A stretch of DNA of 45,235 nucleotides, from assembly GCA_031280635.1 (NCBI GenBank), contig JAITGK010000057.1:1-45235 (forward strand), given 5' to 3'. The notes below the pieces were generated by a model. That model saw only the letters and a program-made list of their open reading frames with translations, searched no databases and had not been told where the DNA came from. Source of the stretch: Synergistaceae bacterium (GTDB taxonomy: Bacteria > Synergistota > Synergistia > Synergistales > Aminobacteriaceae). The stretch's first letter is position 1, and every line of letters begins with the position of its first letter. Of the stretch, positions 23,568 to 32,697 are shown piece by piece. Position numbers and translations under genes: made by a program.

Positions 23568-24232
23568 AAACGCGTCGTGGCGGATTCGGGGATGAAATCG
23601 CTGTAGCCATTCAGCTCCTGGCCGCCTTCCTCCGTCATGGAGAGGGCCGCGTCCAGCCACAGCTCAAACCAGGACAAAAAACCCAGAGGCTTTCCGCTCT
23701 TGGGATCGGCCAGGGGCAACGCGCCCACGTCGTTGGCCAGGTCCACGTACCACACGTTTCCGTACTCCGCGCCTTTCACAACTAGGACGCTGTACATTCC
23801 GCGGCCCTCATGGGCTAGGTAGGTCACGCCGCTGTTCACCTTGGCGCAATGCTCATCCAGCGTCCGCTCCCTGGACTCCTCGTCCATATTCTCGGCGCGA
23901 GTCTCAATTTCCTCGTACAGCTTGAACGTGAAGAAGGGCTTGTCCGCCGTGAGTGGAAACGGAGCGTTAGCGCGCACGGCGACGCCGTCGTCGTCCTCTA
24001 GGGCCAGGAATCCGTAAAAGTGCCCCGCGCCGCCGTTGGCAACCTGGAGGAGGTACAAACGGTACTCCTCCGGCAGGCGAACGCCGCGCTTCCGTTCGAA
24101 GTCCGCGACGGCCTCTTCGGTTAGCGTCGGGTTTAAGGTGTATTCGTGGGAACTGGCTCCGAAAACCCTGCGCTCCGCGTCGGATTTTTTCAGCCTCGCC
24201 AATTTTTCCGCCACATGGTCAACTCGTTCCAC
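23564..24232 (-). CDS. SMI1/KNR4 (SUKH) domain protein inside the ruv operon
   Basis: The 222-residue protein shows the SUKH pattern: FERKRGVRLPEEYRLYLLQV, then NGGAGHFYGFLALEDDD, and a C-terminal WYVDLANDVGALPLA with FLSWFELWLDAAL. SUKH proteins are often immunity proteins for polymorphic toxins or regulatory scaffolds. It starts at GTG 24232 after GGGGAGG, 21 nt behind ruvC, and overlaps ruvA by 4 nt, so it is fully embedded between the resolvase and branch-migration genes. No toxin gene is adjacent. Function unknown; a housekeeping role tied to recombination is as likely as immunity. Confidence 0.8.
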   Translation of the reverse strand: MERVDHVAEKLARLKKSDAERRVFGASSHEYTLNPTLTEEAVADFERKRGVRLPEEYRLYLLQVANGGAGHFYGFLALEDDDGVAVRANAPFPLTADKPFFTFKLYEEIETRAENMDEESRERTLDEHCAKVNSGVTYLAHEGRGMYSVLVVKGAEYGNVWYVDLANDVGALPLADPKSGKPLGFLSWFELWLDAALSMTEEGGQELNGYSDFIPESATTRL

Positions 24233-24253
24233 TCGTTTGCGCCTCCCCGCCCC

Positions 24254-24766
24254 TCATTCCCTCGTTTTTCGCTCGTACCCATAATACGCCAAGCCCGTGA
24301 AGGCCACGGCCAAGGCGTCAGCGGCGTCATCTGGTCTGGGGATATTGTCAAGGCTCAGAAGGCGTTGCACCATTCTCTGCACCTGGGTCTTGTCGGCGCT
24401 GCCTGTCCCGCAAACGGCCATTTTCACCTGACTGGGCTTGGGCTCCAAGACGTCGAGTCCCCACTGCGCGGCCAAAAGCAGCACCACTCCCCGCGCCTGC
24501 CAGACGAACTCCGCCGTTGTGATGTTGCGCCCAAAAAAAAGGCGCTCCACGCACATAAAATCCGGGGAGCAGCCCGCGAGCCGAAAAGCTTCGAGCCGCT
24601 CCCCAAGGGTCTCGTACAATCGGAGAAGCCGCCGCGTGAAGACCATGCCGGGCTCCGTCTCAACGCACCCGAAGGCCAGCGCCTGGAAGGAAGAACCCGA
24701 CTGCCTCACCAGGCCGTAGCCCAGCCGCGCCAGCCCAGGGTCCACCCCCAGACACAGGAGGGCCAC
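24254..24766 (-). CDS. ruvC: Holliday junction resolvase RuvC
   Basis: The 170-residue endonuclease resolves four-way junctions. Acidic metal-binding residues are in LGVDPGLARLGYG, CVERLFFGRN and RPDDAADALAVA; KPSQVKMAVCGTGSADKTQV is the conserved basic segment. It starts at GTG 24766, immediately after the yebC stop, with AGGA inside the end of yebC. Confidence 0.95.
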   Translation of the reverse strand: MALLCLGVDPGLARLGYGLVRQSGSSFQALAFGCVETEPGMVFTRRLLRLYETLGERLEAFRLAGCSPDFMCVERLFFGRNITTAEFVWQARGVVLLLAAQWGLDVLEPKPSQVKMAVCGTGSADKTQVQRMVQRLLSLDNIPRPDDAADALAVAFTGLAYYGYERKTRE

Positions 24767-24767
24767 C

Positions 24768-25520
24768 CTATTCCTCGATTTGAGCGACCACGTCGTCCGG
24801 GAGGTCGAAGTTGGAGTAGACGTTCTGGGTATCGTCGTGTTCTTCCAGCGCGTCGATCAGCCGAATGACCTTGCGGGCAGCTTCGACATCGGTTATTTCC
24901 ATGGGAGTTTTGGGCGCCATCGGGGTCTCCGCGCTTTCAACGGAGTACTTCGCCTTTTCCAAGGCCTCCTTCAGGGTTAACAAGTCGGAGGGCTCGCAGT
25001 AGAGGGTGTAGCCCTCGCTGGAGGACTCCATGTCGGTCATGCCCGCCTCCAGCCCGTGGGATAGCAGGGCGTCCTCGTCCAGTCCTTTGCCCTTGACCTC
25101 AAGAATACCCTTTCGCTCAAACATCCAGACCACGCTGCCGGCCTCGCCCATCTGCCCGCCGTTGCGGGTGAGGAGCGCGCGTATTTCAGGCGTGGTTCGG
25201 TTGCGGTTGTCGGTCATCACCTCGATCAGCAGGGCGACGCCGCTGGGGCCATAAGCCTCGTAGGTCAGCTCTTCGTAGGTAGCGCCATCGATCTCGCCGG
25301 TACCCCGCTTGATCCCTTTCGTGATGTTCTCCATGGGAACGCTGACGGCCTTGGCTCGCTCAATGGCTGTTTTAAGGCGCATGTTCATGGAGGGGTCGCC
25401 GCCTCCCTCCTTGGCCGCGACGATGATCGCGCGCACCAGCTTTTGGAACAGGTTGCCGCGCTTGGCGTCCTGGGCCGCCTTTCTGTGCTTGATGTTCGCC
25501 CACTTGGAATGTCCCGACAA
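24768..25520 (-). CDS. yebC: YebC/PmpR family protein (TACO1-like)
   Basis: The 250-residue protein begins SGHSKWANIKHRKAAQDAKR, diagnostic of the YebC family, with the internal YEAYGPSGVALLIEVMTDNR and a C-terminal EEHDDTQNVYSNFDLPDD. I placed the start at TTG 25520, since the family begins M-[SA]-G-H-S-K-W and GAGGTGA lies just upstream; a GTG 9 nt earlier is possible. Family members act as transcriptional regulators or help ribosomes through difficult motifs. The yebC-ruvC link is common in bacteria. A TATACT box upstream could drive the operon. Confidence 0.93.
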   Translation of the reverse strand: MSGHSKWANIKHRKAAQDAKRGNLFQKLVRAIIVAAKEGGGDPSMNMRLKTAIERAKAVSVPMENITKGIKRGTGEIDGATYEELTYEAYGPSGVALLIEVMTDNRNRTTPEIRALLTRNGGQMGEAGSVVWMFERKGILEVKGKGLDEDALLSHGLEAGMTDMESSSEGYTLYCEPSDLLTLKEALEKAKYSVESAETPMAPKTPMEITDVEAARKVIRLIDALEEHDDTQNVYSNFDLPDDVVAQIEE

Positions 25521-25589
25521 AAAAATCACCTCATGATGAGTTTTTTACGTTTTTCGTACACCAGTATACATCTTTCCCCACCGGATTTA

Positions 25590-26330
25590 TTACTCGATCT
25601 TACAAAATGGGACGGGGTGGCGCTTGTGCTCACTCCTCATTCGCAGGGCTTGGATCTTGCGGGCCGTTTCAGGCGCGGCCGCGCCTGTGGCCAGGTAACG
25701 GTCCAGGTCGTCGTAGGTGAAACCCATCTCGCCCTCATCGGTCTGACCCGCCCAGAGCCCCGCCGTCGGCGCGCGCGTGATGATGACCTCCGGGAGTCCC
25801 AACCAGTGCGCCACAGCCCGAACCTCGCACTTCAGCAAGTCCAGCAGGGGCAGAAGGTCCGACCCGGCGTCCCCATACTTTGTGAAGTAGCCCATTTCCC
25901 ACTCCGAGCGGTTCCCAGTTCCGCAGACGAGACGGGACGTGGACTGGGCGACACCGTAAAGGGTAGCCATGCGAAGCCGCGCCTTCAGGTTCGCGCGGGC
26001 CATGTCGGTCAGAGGAGAGCTTGCCTTTTCCAGCGTGTCCGTCAGCGTGTCGAAAGTCGTGGAGAGGTCGGCCACCTTGTGGGACAGGCCTAGGTGGTTG
26101 GCCACCAGCAAGGCGTCGGTCTTATCGGCCGGGTTGCTGTGGCAGGGCATGATAACCCCCAGCGCGCCTTCCTTGAAAACTCGCTGGCCGATGGCCGCCA
26201 CCACCGCGGAGTCAACGCCGCCGCTCAAACCCACCACGATCCCCTTTACCTCGGCCTCTTTCACCCGCGAAGCCATCCACTTCTCGATATAGGCTACCAC
26301 GCCGCTGGGTTCCCGGATATAACTTACCAA
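25590..26330 (-). CDS. nadE: NAD+ synthetase
   Basis: The 246-residue protein is an ammonia-dependent NAD synthetase without a glutaminase domain. The PP-loop ATP motif is VVGLSGGVDSAVVAA; downstream are CGTGNRSEWEMGYFTKYGD and PTAGLWAGQTDEGEMGF, both conserved in NadE. TTG 26330 follows GGAGGGAA at 8 nt. It converts nicotinate adenine dinucleotide to NAD+ in the cytoplasm. Confidence 0.95.
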   Translation of the reverse strand: MVSYIREPSGVVAYIEKWMASRVKEAEVKGIVVGLSGGVDSAVVAAIGQRVFKEGALGVIMPCHSNPADKTDALLVANHLGLSHKVADLSTTFDTLTDTLEKASSPLTDMARANLKARLRMATLYGVAQSTSRLVCGTGNRSEWEMGYFTKYGDAGSDLLPLLDLLKCEVRAVAHWLGLPEVIITRAPTAGLWAGQTDEGEMGFTYDDLDRYLATGAAAPETARKIQALRMRSEHKRHPVPFCKIE

Positions 26331-26368
26331 AATAAATTCCCTCCTTAAGGAGCCAATAGCTCTAAGTT

Positions 26369-26415
26369 AGAGTCGTTGGTTCTTTTCCGCGCATGATCAC
26401 GCAACCCGCTATATA
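26369..26415 (-). repeat. Family B intergenic repeat, internally deleted
   Basis: TTAGAGTCGTTGGTTCTTTT joins directly to CCGCGCATGATCACGCAACC and CGCTATA: both ends of the family B element in reverse orientation without the roughly 45-bp middle. It lies between nadE and the asparaginase gene. The rest of that gap (26331-26488) holds only a small hairpin near CTCTAAGTTAGAG and A/T-rich sequence. Confidence 0.65.
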
Positions 26416-26488
26416 TCTTCATGGAAGTGAAAATTTTAGTGAAAATTTTTTCGAAAGGGAAGCGCGGAGATTGCTCATGGCTGATTTC

Positions 26489-27535
26489 TCACGCGCCCGA
26501 GGAAATTACGGGCCCCGTTCCTTGCTCGTCGCAGAGGTTTTCGGACAGACGCGCCGCCAGCTCATCAGCCCTGCCGAAGTGAGGAAGCAGAAGCATCAGC
26601 TTGGTCATCAAGGCCTCGCGGGTCATGTTGCCCGCGGACAGCGCCCCCAAGTCCAGCGCCTTACGCCCCACCTCGTAGAGCGAGGGATCCGTGCCGCCGA
26701 AAGGGGACTGCGTCCGCAGGATAACGGGGATCGCCGCCGCGGCCCGCGCTATGGGGCCCAACAAGTTCTCGCGGTCTTCCGCGCTGGGGACGCCTCCGAG
26801 TCCGTAGGCCTCCAGCACCACGGCTTTGGGCCCAGAGGCCGCAAGCGCGTCCAGGCTGACGGCCTTCATGCCAGGGAACAAGGGCGCCAGCGCGATGTTT
26901 GTCTCGAACAACGGGGAATCTCCCCAAGGGCGAGAGCTGGAAAGTTTTGGCGTGTGGGGCGTCAACCAGGCGATCTTGTGGCTGGTTTTGTCCTGCATTT
27001 CGCCTAATAGGGGATAGTCCACGCTGGCAAAGGCTTTTTTGCGACGACTGTCGATCTTCACGGCCTTGGGTCCGTGGATCAGCGCGTCGGCGAACGCCAC
27101 AGTCACCCCCCGCCGCTTGTAAAGAGCAAGTTGCAAAGCGAACTGGAACGCGGCGTAGACGTTGTCGCCAGCGTCGCTGCCGACGTCACCCGGCGGGCGC
27201 GTGGAGCCCGTGAGCACCACCGGGACGGAAACGTCGTGCAACAGGTAGGAAAGCGCGGAGGCCGTCCAGGCCAGGGTGTCCGTCCCATGCGGGACAACCA
27301 CCGCGTCACAGGCTCCACCGCGCCGCCGAACAGCGTCCGCCAAGGTCAGCCAGTCGGCGGGCGTCATATTGGAGCTGTCCTTGGAAAAAACGTCCACAAC
27401 CTCCACGTCGTGGTCGAATCCCATCAGAAGAGGGCACGCCTCCAGCAGTTTTTCCCCCGACAGTCCTGGCGCCAGGCCACGCTCGGAGGGCACGGACGCG
27501 ATTGTCCCCCCCGTGGCCAGCAACAAAAACTTCAC
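26489..27535 (-). CDS. ansA: L-asparaginase (type I family)
   Basis: The 348-residue protein has both active-site threonine motifs of bacterial asparaginases, LLATGGTIAS near residue 5 and VVPHGTDTLAWTA, plus VVLTGSTRPPGDVGSDAGDN. It hydrolyses asparagine to aspartate and ammonia; no signal peptide, so it is cytoplasmic. The GTG start overlaps the stop of the flavodiiron gene in GTGA. It fits amino-acid fermentation. Confidence 0.9.
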   Translation of the reverse strand: MKFLLLATGGTIASVPSERGLAPGLSGEKLLEACPLLMGFDHDVEVVDVFSKDSSNMTPADWLTLADAVRRRGGACDAVVVPHGTDTLAWTASALSYLLHDVSVPVVLTGSTRPPGDVGSDAGDNVYAAFQFALQLALYKRRGVTVAFADALIHGPKAVKIDSRRKKAFASVDYPLLGEMQDKTSHKIAWLTPHTPKLSSSRPWGDSPLFETNIALAPLFPGMKAVSLDALAASGPKAVVLEAYGLGGVPSAEDRENLLGPIARAAAAIPVILRTQSPFGGTDPSLYEVGRKALDLGALSAGNMTREALMTKLMLLLPHFGRADELAARLSENLCDEQGTGPVISSGA

Positions 27536-28737
27536 GTTCCAACCTCAGGGGCGGCTACGGCCTTGGCCATGTTCCGGCCCAGCTCGGCGCACCGCTCCAA
27601 GTCGGCCAAGGTTGGGGCGGCGAACACCTCTACCTCAGGCTCGATCTTTTCCAACTTAACGGCGTCGGCAAAGGTACGCAACGCGGCCAGAGCTCCCTTG
27701 CTCCAACTGTAGCTTCCGGCTATGCCCAGCAACCTGTTTTTCGGCATTCGGTTGATCAGCTTCTCGCAGAGCGCGGCCATGGTGGGAAAAAGCACGGTGT
27801 TGTACGTGCAGCTTAGGAGCGCCAGCCCCTTGTAGCGCCAAATGTCCCGGAGGATCATCGACATGTCTGACCGGGAGGCGTCGTAGAGGTGGACGTTCTT
27901 CACCCCTCCCTCGCAGATCCCCCCGCAGACCGCCTCGGCCATGCGTCGAGTGTTGCCGTACATGGAGCCGTAGGCCACGACGACCCCACGTTCCGTCTCA
28001 TGCCTGCTCCAGCGGTCGTAAAGATCGACCACCTGGCCGATGTCCGTGCGGAACAGCGTACCGTGGGCGGGATAGATGTTCGCGATCTCCAGTCCTTTGA
28101 GCTTTTTCAGCGCGCCCTGCACCAAGTTGGAATACCGCGCGACGATCGCGGCGTAGTAACGCAACATTTCACCCTCCCAGCGCGACCGCGGCTTTTCATC
28201 GTCGAAGACGCCTCCCTCGTGCGCGCCGAAGCCCCCGAAGGCGTCGTTGGAGAAAAGGGTTTTCGTGACGGCGTCATAAGTCACCATGCTCTCCGGCCAG
28301 TGAACCATGGGAATGGTGTAGAAAAACAGTTCGTGCCCGCCTATATCCAGCTTTTCCCCATCCTTGACCTGCACGATATCCTCCTCGATGCGGTGATAGC
28401 CCTTCAAAAGGGGGATGGTCTTGGGGTTGCCGACGATTTTCAGCCCAGGGTGGGCTCGCTTCAACTCCGCCGTAAGTCCCGCGTGGTCGGGCTCCATGTG
28501 ATTGACGACCAGGTAATCCAGCGGACGCCCCGCCAAGGCCTCCGCCACCTTGTCCAGGTAGTCGTCGAACTTGGGGCCCTTCACCGTGTCAATGGCGGCC
28601 GTCTTATCCCCCAGTACCACGTAGGCGTTGTAGGCCACTCCCTGGGGAAGGGGCCAGAGGGACTCGAAAAGGTCTGTCTCGTAGTCGTTCACTCCCACCC
28701 AGAAGGTGTCCTTCGTCACGGGTATCGCCTTGTGCAT
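27532..28737 (-). CDS. Flavodiiron protein (A-type flavoprotein, FprA-like)
   Basis: The 401-residue enzyme joins an N-terminal metallo-beta-lactamase-like diiron domain to a C-terminal flavodoxin domain. Iron ligands are visible in NHMEPDHAG, MVHWPESM, FSNDAFGGFG and YPAHGTLF; the FMN phosphate loop is AYGSMYGNTRRMAE. Such proteins reduce O2 to water, or NO to N2O, and protect anaerobes. The C-terminus has no extra rubredoxin domain, so an external rubredoxin or similar donor is expected. It overlaps the asparaginase gene by 4 nt. Confidence 0.94.
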   Translation of the reverse strand: MHKAIPVTKDTFWVGVNDYETDLFESLWPLPQGVAYNAYVVLGDKTAAIDTVKGPKFDDYLDKVAEALAGRPLDYLVVNHMEPDHAGLTAELKRAHPGLKIVGNPKTIPLLKGYHRIEEDIVQVKDGEKLDIGGHELFFYTIPMVHWPESMVTYDAVTKTLFSNDAFGGFGAHEGGVFDDEKPRSRWEGEMLRYYAAIVARYSNLVQGALKKLKGLEIANIYPAHGTLFRTDIGQVVDLYDRWSRHETERGVVVAYGSMYGNTRRMAEAVCGGICEGGVKNVHLYDASRSDMSMILRDIWRYKGLALLSCTYNTVLFPTMAALCEKLINRMPKNRLLGIAGSYSWSKGALAALRTFADAVKLEKIEPEVEVFAAPTLADLERCAELGRNMAKAVAAPEVGT

Positions 28738-28782
28738 TGTTCAAAAATCCCCTTTCATTGCGTTGATTGTGTTGAAATTCCC

Positions 28783-30033
28783 TCACTCAACCAGGAGCAG
28801 GGCCAGGTCGTTGACGTTGGTGCCCGTGGGCCCGGTTATCACCAGGGCGTCGGCGGCGCTCAAAGCGTGGTAGGCGTCGTTATCGTCCAGCATGGCGTGA
28901 GGATCCAGCCCTTTGGCGCGGATTTTTTCCACTGTTCCGCCGTCCACCGCGCCTCCCGCGGCGTCTGTGGGTCCGTCTGTCCCATCCGAGCCCGCGGCGG
29001 CGAAGGCAACGCCCTCCAAGCCCCGCATTCCCAGAGCGGCGGACAAAGCCATTTCCTGACAGCGGCCTCCCTTGCCCTTTCCTTTCAGCCTCACCACGGT
29101 CTCGCCTCCCGCGATAAAGGCCACGGGACGGCTTCGGTCTTTTCGAGAGCGGGCGGACTCCCGCGCCAAGGCGGCGAAAAACGCCCCCGCTCCCGCCGCC
29201 TCGCAGTCCAGGGTGGTGGTGAGGAGCGTCACGCCGAAGCCCTTTCCGGCTAGAAGATTTTGCGCGACCTGACAGAGGACAGGAACGCTCCCGGTGATTT
29301 GCGTGGTCACGTTGTCCAATTTTTTCGGGGTTTCGGCGGAAAGTTTTTCCATAATGGATGGGGCAAGGCGCAGGTTATATTTTTTCACGATAGCGGCGGC
29401 GTCCTGGCAGGTGCTGGCGTCTGGGTGGGCTGGGCCGGAGGCGATGCTGTCCAGCCGGTCGCCCAACACGTCGGAGAGCGTCACGGCCCGCACTAAGGCG
29501 GGCGCGCAGGCCAGAGCAAAGCGTCCCCCCTTCACGGAGGAAACGCGCTTGCGCAGCGTGTTGATCTCGACGATGTCCGCGCCGCAGGCCAGCAGTTGAG
29601 ACGTCATGTCCGCCAAGTCCGTCAGGGAAACGCCCTCGGCTGGAAGCTCAAAAAGCGCCGACCCGCCCCCTGAGACCAAAAAAAGCACCGTGTCTTTTTC
29701 CGTAAGGCCCTGGATCATGGACAGGGCGCGCCGCGTGGCGTCCAAGTTGCGCTGTTCCAGAACGGGGTGCGCGGCCTCGAATATCTCCAGTGGCCCGATG
29801 GAGCCCATTGAGTGTCCGTCTTTGGTGATGACGCAGCCCCGCGAAATCCGCGACCCCAAAAGCCCATAGGCCGCGCTCGCCATCCGCCACGCGGCCTTGC
29901 CAACGGCCACCAGCGCCACAACCCCCCCGTCTTGAATGGGCTCCGCCGCCAGAGCCTCCCTCACCGCTCGCTCGGGCAGCACGGAGTCTATCGCCTCCCT
30001 CACGACGGCAACGGCTGTGTCACGAATCGTCAT
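28783..30033 (-). CDS. Glycerate 2-kinase (GckA/MOFRL family)
   Basis: The 416-residue protein matches the MOFRL-type glycerate kinases: VAVGKAAWRMASAAYGLLG, EAAHPVLEQRNLDATRR, VLFLVSGGGSALFELP, LRKRVSSVKGGRFA and the C-terminal MOFRL region FIAGGETVVRLKGKGKGGR and AAGSDGTDGPTDAAGG. It phosphorylates D-glycerate to 2-phosphoglycerate. The ATG follows GGGAGGGA. With the aminotransferase at 41563 and the dehydrogenase at 42820 it would complete a serine-to-glycolysis route, though these genes are about 12 kb away. Confidence 0.9.
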   Translation of the reverse strand: MTIRDTAVAVVREAIDSVLPERAVREALAAEPIQDGGVVALVAVGKAAWRMASAAYGLLGSRISRGCVITKDGHSMGSIGPLEIFEAAHPVLEQRNLDATRRALSMIQGLTEKDTVLFLVSGGGSALFELPAEGVSLTDLADMTSQLLACGADIVEINTLRKRVSSVKGGRFALACAPALVRAVTLSDVLGDRLDSIASGPAHPDASTCQDAAAIVKKYNLRLAPSIMEKLSAETPKKLDNVTTQITGSVPVLCQVAQNLLAGKGFGVTLLTTTLDCEAAGAGAFFAALARESARSRKDRSRPVAFIAGGETVVRLKGKGKGGRCQEMALSAALGMRGLEGVAFAAAGSDGTDGPTDAAGGAVDGGTVEKIRAKGLDPHAMLDDNDAYHALSAADALVITGPTGTNVNDLALLLVE

Positions 30034-30088
30034 GGTATCGTCCCTCCCATTGTTTTCATGTTTTCACGCGCGTATTGACGAACACATT

Positions 30089-31711
30089 TCAGTCCCCTCG
30101 GTTGCTCACCACGATAAAGCGCTTCGTTTCGCGGAGGCTGTGCACCTCCCCCGGCAGAGGGGTCAGAAATTCCTTGTCCCGCCTGATGAGCAGAAAGACC
30201 CGCTTCCCTCCCATCCAGGCCTGGTACAAGAAAGACTCTGGCCTGCTTTCCCGTCGCGGCGTCCTCGGCGCGACGGGCGCGTCCACCAGCTCGGAGTCCT
30301 TGCCCGCGTAGTAATAAAGCGAGGGATGGTTCATTATGTATTGTATCAGAACGTCGCCCTGTTTCAGCGCCCTCCTCAGCCAGAGCCCCACGTCCCGAAC
30401 GGAGAGCTGGTCCGCCAGAAGGTCGAATGAGCCGCCCAGGGGCAACAGGCAGAGCAGCGCCAGCGCGCAGAGCTGGAACATCAGTTTACGCGGTTTGCGC
30501 TGTTTGGCGCACCGCCACCCAGCGAAGAGGAACAGAAGGGAAAAACCCGCCCAGGGGAGCGCGGTCATGGTCATGCTCCGCATGGCCTCCGAATTGACGG
30601 CGTAGGTCAGGGGCAGTCCAAAGAAGATCAGCGGCACAGACAGGAGAATTTCCAGCGCCATCATTCGCTGGAAAAGTCTGGCGTCGTTCCTCTCGACCCC
30701 GTCCGCCAGGTGTATGGCGCACAGCGACGCCAGGGCGGGAAGCGGCGCGGCCAGGAGGAAGGCGTCCCGCGAGAAAAAGCCAAAGGTAAGGAACACGGCC
30801 GCCCATATCAAAAGGAAGAGCAAGGGAAGGTGCGCGGCGGGGTTGGCCGGGAAAAAGCCCCGGCGCGGCATGGCGTTTTTGACGGCGTGAGGCAGGAAGC
30901 CCGACCAGGGGAAAAAACCTGCCGCCAGGAACAGGAAACCAGAGGAAAAGGAGCCAAAGACAGGCCCTGGTGGATTGTAGGCCATCAGAGCCAGTATCGC
31001 GGGATTCTTGGTGTGGAGGAAGGAGAGGTATCCTCCGCCGATCAGGAACGTCGCCAGAAGCCCTGGCCAGTAAAGAAGGGCTTCCAGGAAAAATCTTCCC
31101 CGATACGTCAGAACGGCGTAGGTCAAGAGGCTCAACCAGGGCAAGATCACCCCAGCGGGCCCATAAGCGACAAGAGCCAGGGCGGAGGCGGCGTGCGTCA
31201 ACAAGAAAAAACGTCTATCCTGAAAGGCGTGGATGATCCCGGCCAGGGCCGCCGTGACGAGACAGGAGTAGAGCGAGTGAGGGGAGGCGATCTGGGACAC
31301 GGCGTAGGTCAGAAGGCTGGTTCCCGTCAGGAGGGCGGCGTAGTTGGCCCCTCGGAATCCGCCTATCCGCCGGGTGATCAGCCAAGCCCCCGCGGCCATG
31401 CCCAGTCCGCCTAGCGCGGACCAGAAGCGCACGGGAAACTCGAAGCCCCGGAAAAGCCACAGCGCCATCGCCGAGAGCCACCAGTAGCCCATCGTCTTTC
31501 CTGGATAGGGCAGGCCGCCCGTCCCCGGCGAGGCCAGAGCTGGAGACACAAGCAGAGGGTAGGCAAGGCCGCCGCCCGCCGCCATGTTCAGCGCGACCGA
31601 AGCGTTGACGCCCTCGATCGGGTCTATCAGGCCGTGATCGCCTATGCCGCGGAAGAAAAGGTACGCCAGGACAGCAAAGATCAGGCAGGCGATCTTACGC
31701 GCCGTCCACAA
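30089..31711 (-). CDS. GT-C type membrane glycosyltransferase (ArnT/PMT-like)
   Basis: The 540-residue, very hydrophobic protein has 11-12 predicted membrane helices and a soluble C-terminus of about 90 residues. The first loop, GDHGLIDPIEGVNASVALNM, resembles the acidic loop of polyprenyl-phosphate-sugar transferases (ArnT, PMT), and PGKTMGYWWLSAMALWLF resembles the next conserved part. It probably moves a sugar from a lipid carrier to a cell-envelope acceptor at the outer face of the membrane. TTG 31711 is preceded by AAGGTGA formed by the end of the Sel1-repeat gene, so they are coupled. Acceptor and donor unknown. Confidence 0.75.
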   Translation of the reverse strand: MWTARKIACLIFAVLAYLFFRGIGDHGLIDPIEGVNASVALNMAAGGGLAYPLLVSPALASPGTGGLPYPGKTMGYWWLSAMALWLFRGFEFPVRFWSALGGLGMAAGAWLITRRIGGFRGANYAALLTGTSLLTYAVSQIASPHSLYSCLVTAALAGIIHAFQDRRFFLLTHAASALALVAYGPAGVILPWLSLLTYAVLTYRGRFFLEALLYWPGLLATFLIGGGYLSFLHTKNPAILALMAYNPPGPVFGSFSSGFLFLAAGFFPWSGFLPHAVKNAMPRRGFFPANPAAHLPLLFLLIWAAVFLTFGFFSRDAFLLAAPLPALASLCAIHLADGVERNDARLFQRMMALEILLSVPLIFFGLPLTYAVNSEAMRSMTMTALPWAGFSLLFLFAGWRCAKQRKPRKLMFQLCALALLCLLPLGGSFDLLADQLSVRDVGLWLRRALKQGDVLIQYIMNHPSLYYYAGKDSELVDAPVAPRTPRRESRPESFLYQAWMGGKRVFLLIRRDKEFLTPLPGEVHSLRETKRFIVVSNRGD

Positions 31712-31715
31712 AGTA

Positions 31716-32609
31716 TCACCTTTCGGAAAAGCTACCGGCCAAGTCCGCGGACTCCACCAGCGAACAACCGAAAAGGGTGAAGGCGCAATCCCCCAGTGGG
31801 AAGGGGTGCGTCCCCACGTAGACGCCGCTCAGTTTAACGAAAGTCCCCGGTGTCAGCGACGCCAGGGGGCCCGCGCGGGAGGGCTCGTAAAAGACCGCCA
31901 GGACGTTGTCCTTTGGGAGGACGGAGGGTCGTCGGCCGCCGAGCTTCACGACGCAGCCGTAGTCGTTCAGGCGCTCCACCGAGCGCACCCACCCCCCGAC
32001 CAGAATGCGTTTGTCCCTATAGCTTCGGTCGAAAGAGGCGTTGCCGCGCTCTATCTCAACGGCCAGGGCGTCCACCTCCAGCACTCCCGCTTCCTGGTCG
32101 GCCAGGAGGCGCTCTACCTGGCGAAGGGGTTCCGCCAACTGGGGATAGCCCTGAGCAACCCAAGCGCTCAGAAGCTCCCTGGCCCCTGTCAGGTTTTTCC
32201 TTCCCCCGTGCCCCTCCACGTAGAACGTGGCAAGGACGTAATCGGCGTAGCTGTCCTTCCCCTTGATCTCCTCCAACTTCCCGCGCCACTCCGTGGGATT
32301 TCGCGCCACGCCCCCGGCCCCGCGCAGGGAGAAATTGGCAAGTTGCGCGATGGCCCGATAGCTCCCCTTGTTCGCCGCTTTGGCATACCACTCGGCGGCC
32401 CTGTCGTCGTTTTCCGGCAGGCCCTCGCCATATTCGTGCATCACCCCAATGGCCGTCATGCAGCGTGGGTCGTCGGAGGCCACCATCCACTGCGACAGCG
32501 CCTCCGCGTAGTCTCCCGCCGTCCGCGCCGCCACTCCCTCCTCGTAGCCCGCCTCAGCGCGTCCAACAAAAAACAACGTCAGCGTCAGCGCGAAAAAAAA
32601 TTTTTTCAT
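31716..32609 (-). CDS. Secreted Sel1-repeat protein
   Basis: The 297-residue protein has a signal peptide (KKFFFALTLTLFFVGRAEAG) followed by several Sel1-like units, such as AIGVMHEYGEGLPENDDRAA then EWYAKAANKG, a clear 36-residue type repeat. The C-terminal 110 residues look like a beta-rich OB-like domain (KRILVGGWVRSVERL, GTFVKLSGVYVGTHP). Sel1 repeats mediate protein contacts. ATG 32609 comes after a G-run; a TTG 9 nt upstream is possible. It is the first gene of a two-gene operon with the GT-C enzyme. Function unknown; an envelope role is inferred. Confidence 0.75.
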   Translation of the reverse strand: MKKFFFALTLTLFFVGRAEAGYEEGVAARTAGDYAEALSQWMVASDDPRCMTAIGVMHEYGEGLPENDDRAAEWYAKAANKGSYRAIAQLANFSLRGAGGVARNPTEWRGKLEEIKGKDSYADYVLATFYVEGHGGRKNLTGARELLSAWVAQGYPQLAEPLRQVERLLADQEAGVLEVDALAVEIERGNASFDRSYRDKRILVGGWVRSVERLNDYGCVVKLGGRRPSVLPKDNVLAVFYEPSRAGPLASLTPGTFVKLSGVYVGTHPFPLGDCAFTLFGCSLVESADLAGSFSER

Positions 32610-32649
32610 GCCCCCCAACCCAAATACCCCCGAAAAATTTTTCCATATT

Positions 32650-32655
32650 ATTATA
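32650..32655 (-). promoter_or_regulatory. Possible -10 box for the Sel1/GT-C operon
   Basis: The minus strand reads TATAAT here, about 40 nt upstream of the Sel1 gene start, in an A/T-rich pocket. No good -35 box is seen at the usual distance, so this is tentative. Confidence 0.3.
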
Positions 32656-32697
32656 CTTGCGGTTATCTCCCCTGGAGTCCGCTACTGAACTCAATTT

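Noticed and set aside
23568-23660. Longer RuvA starting upstream
   Set aside because: The family begins M-I-R at 23567; the extra 31 residues overlap the SUKH gene and do not resemble RuvA.
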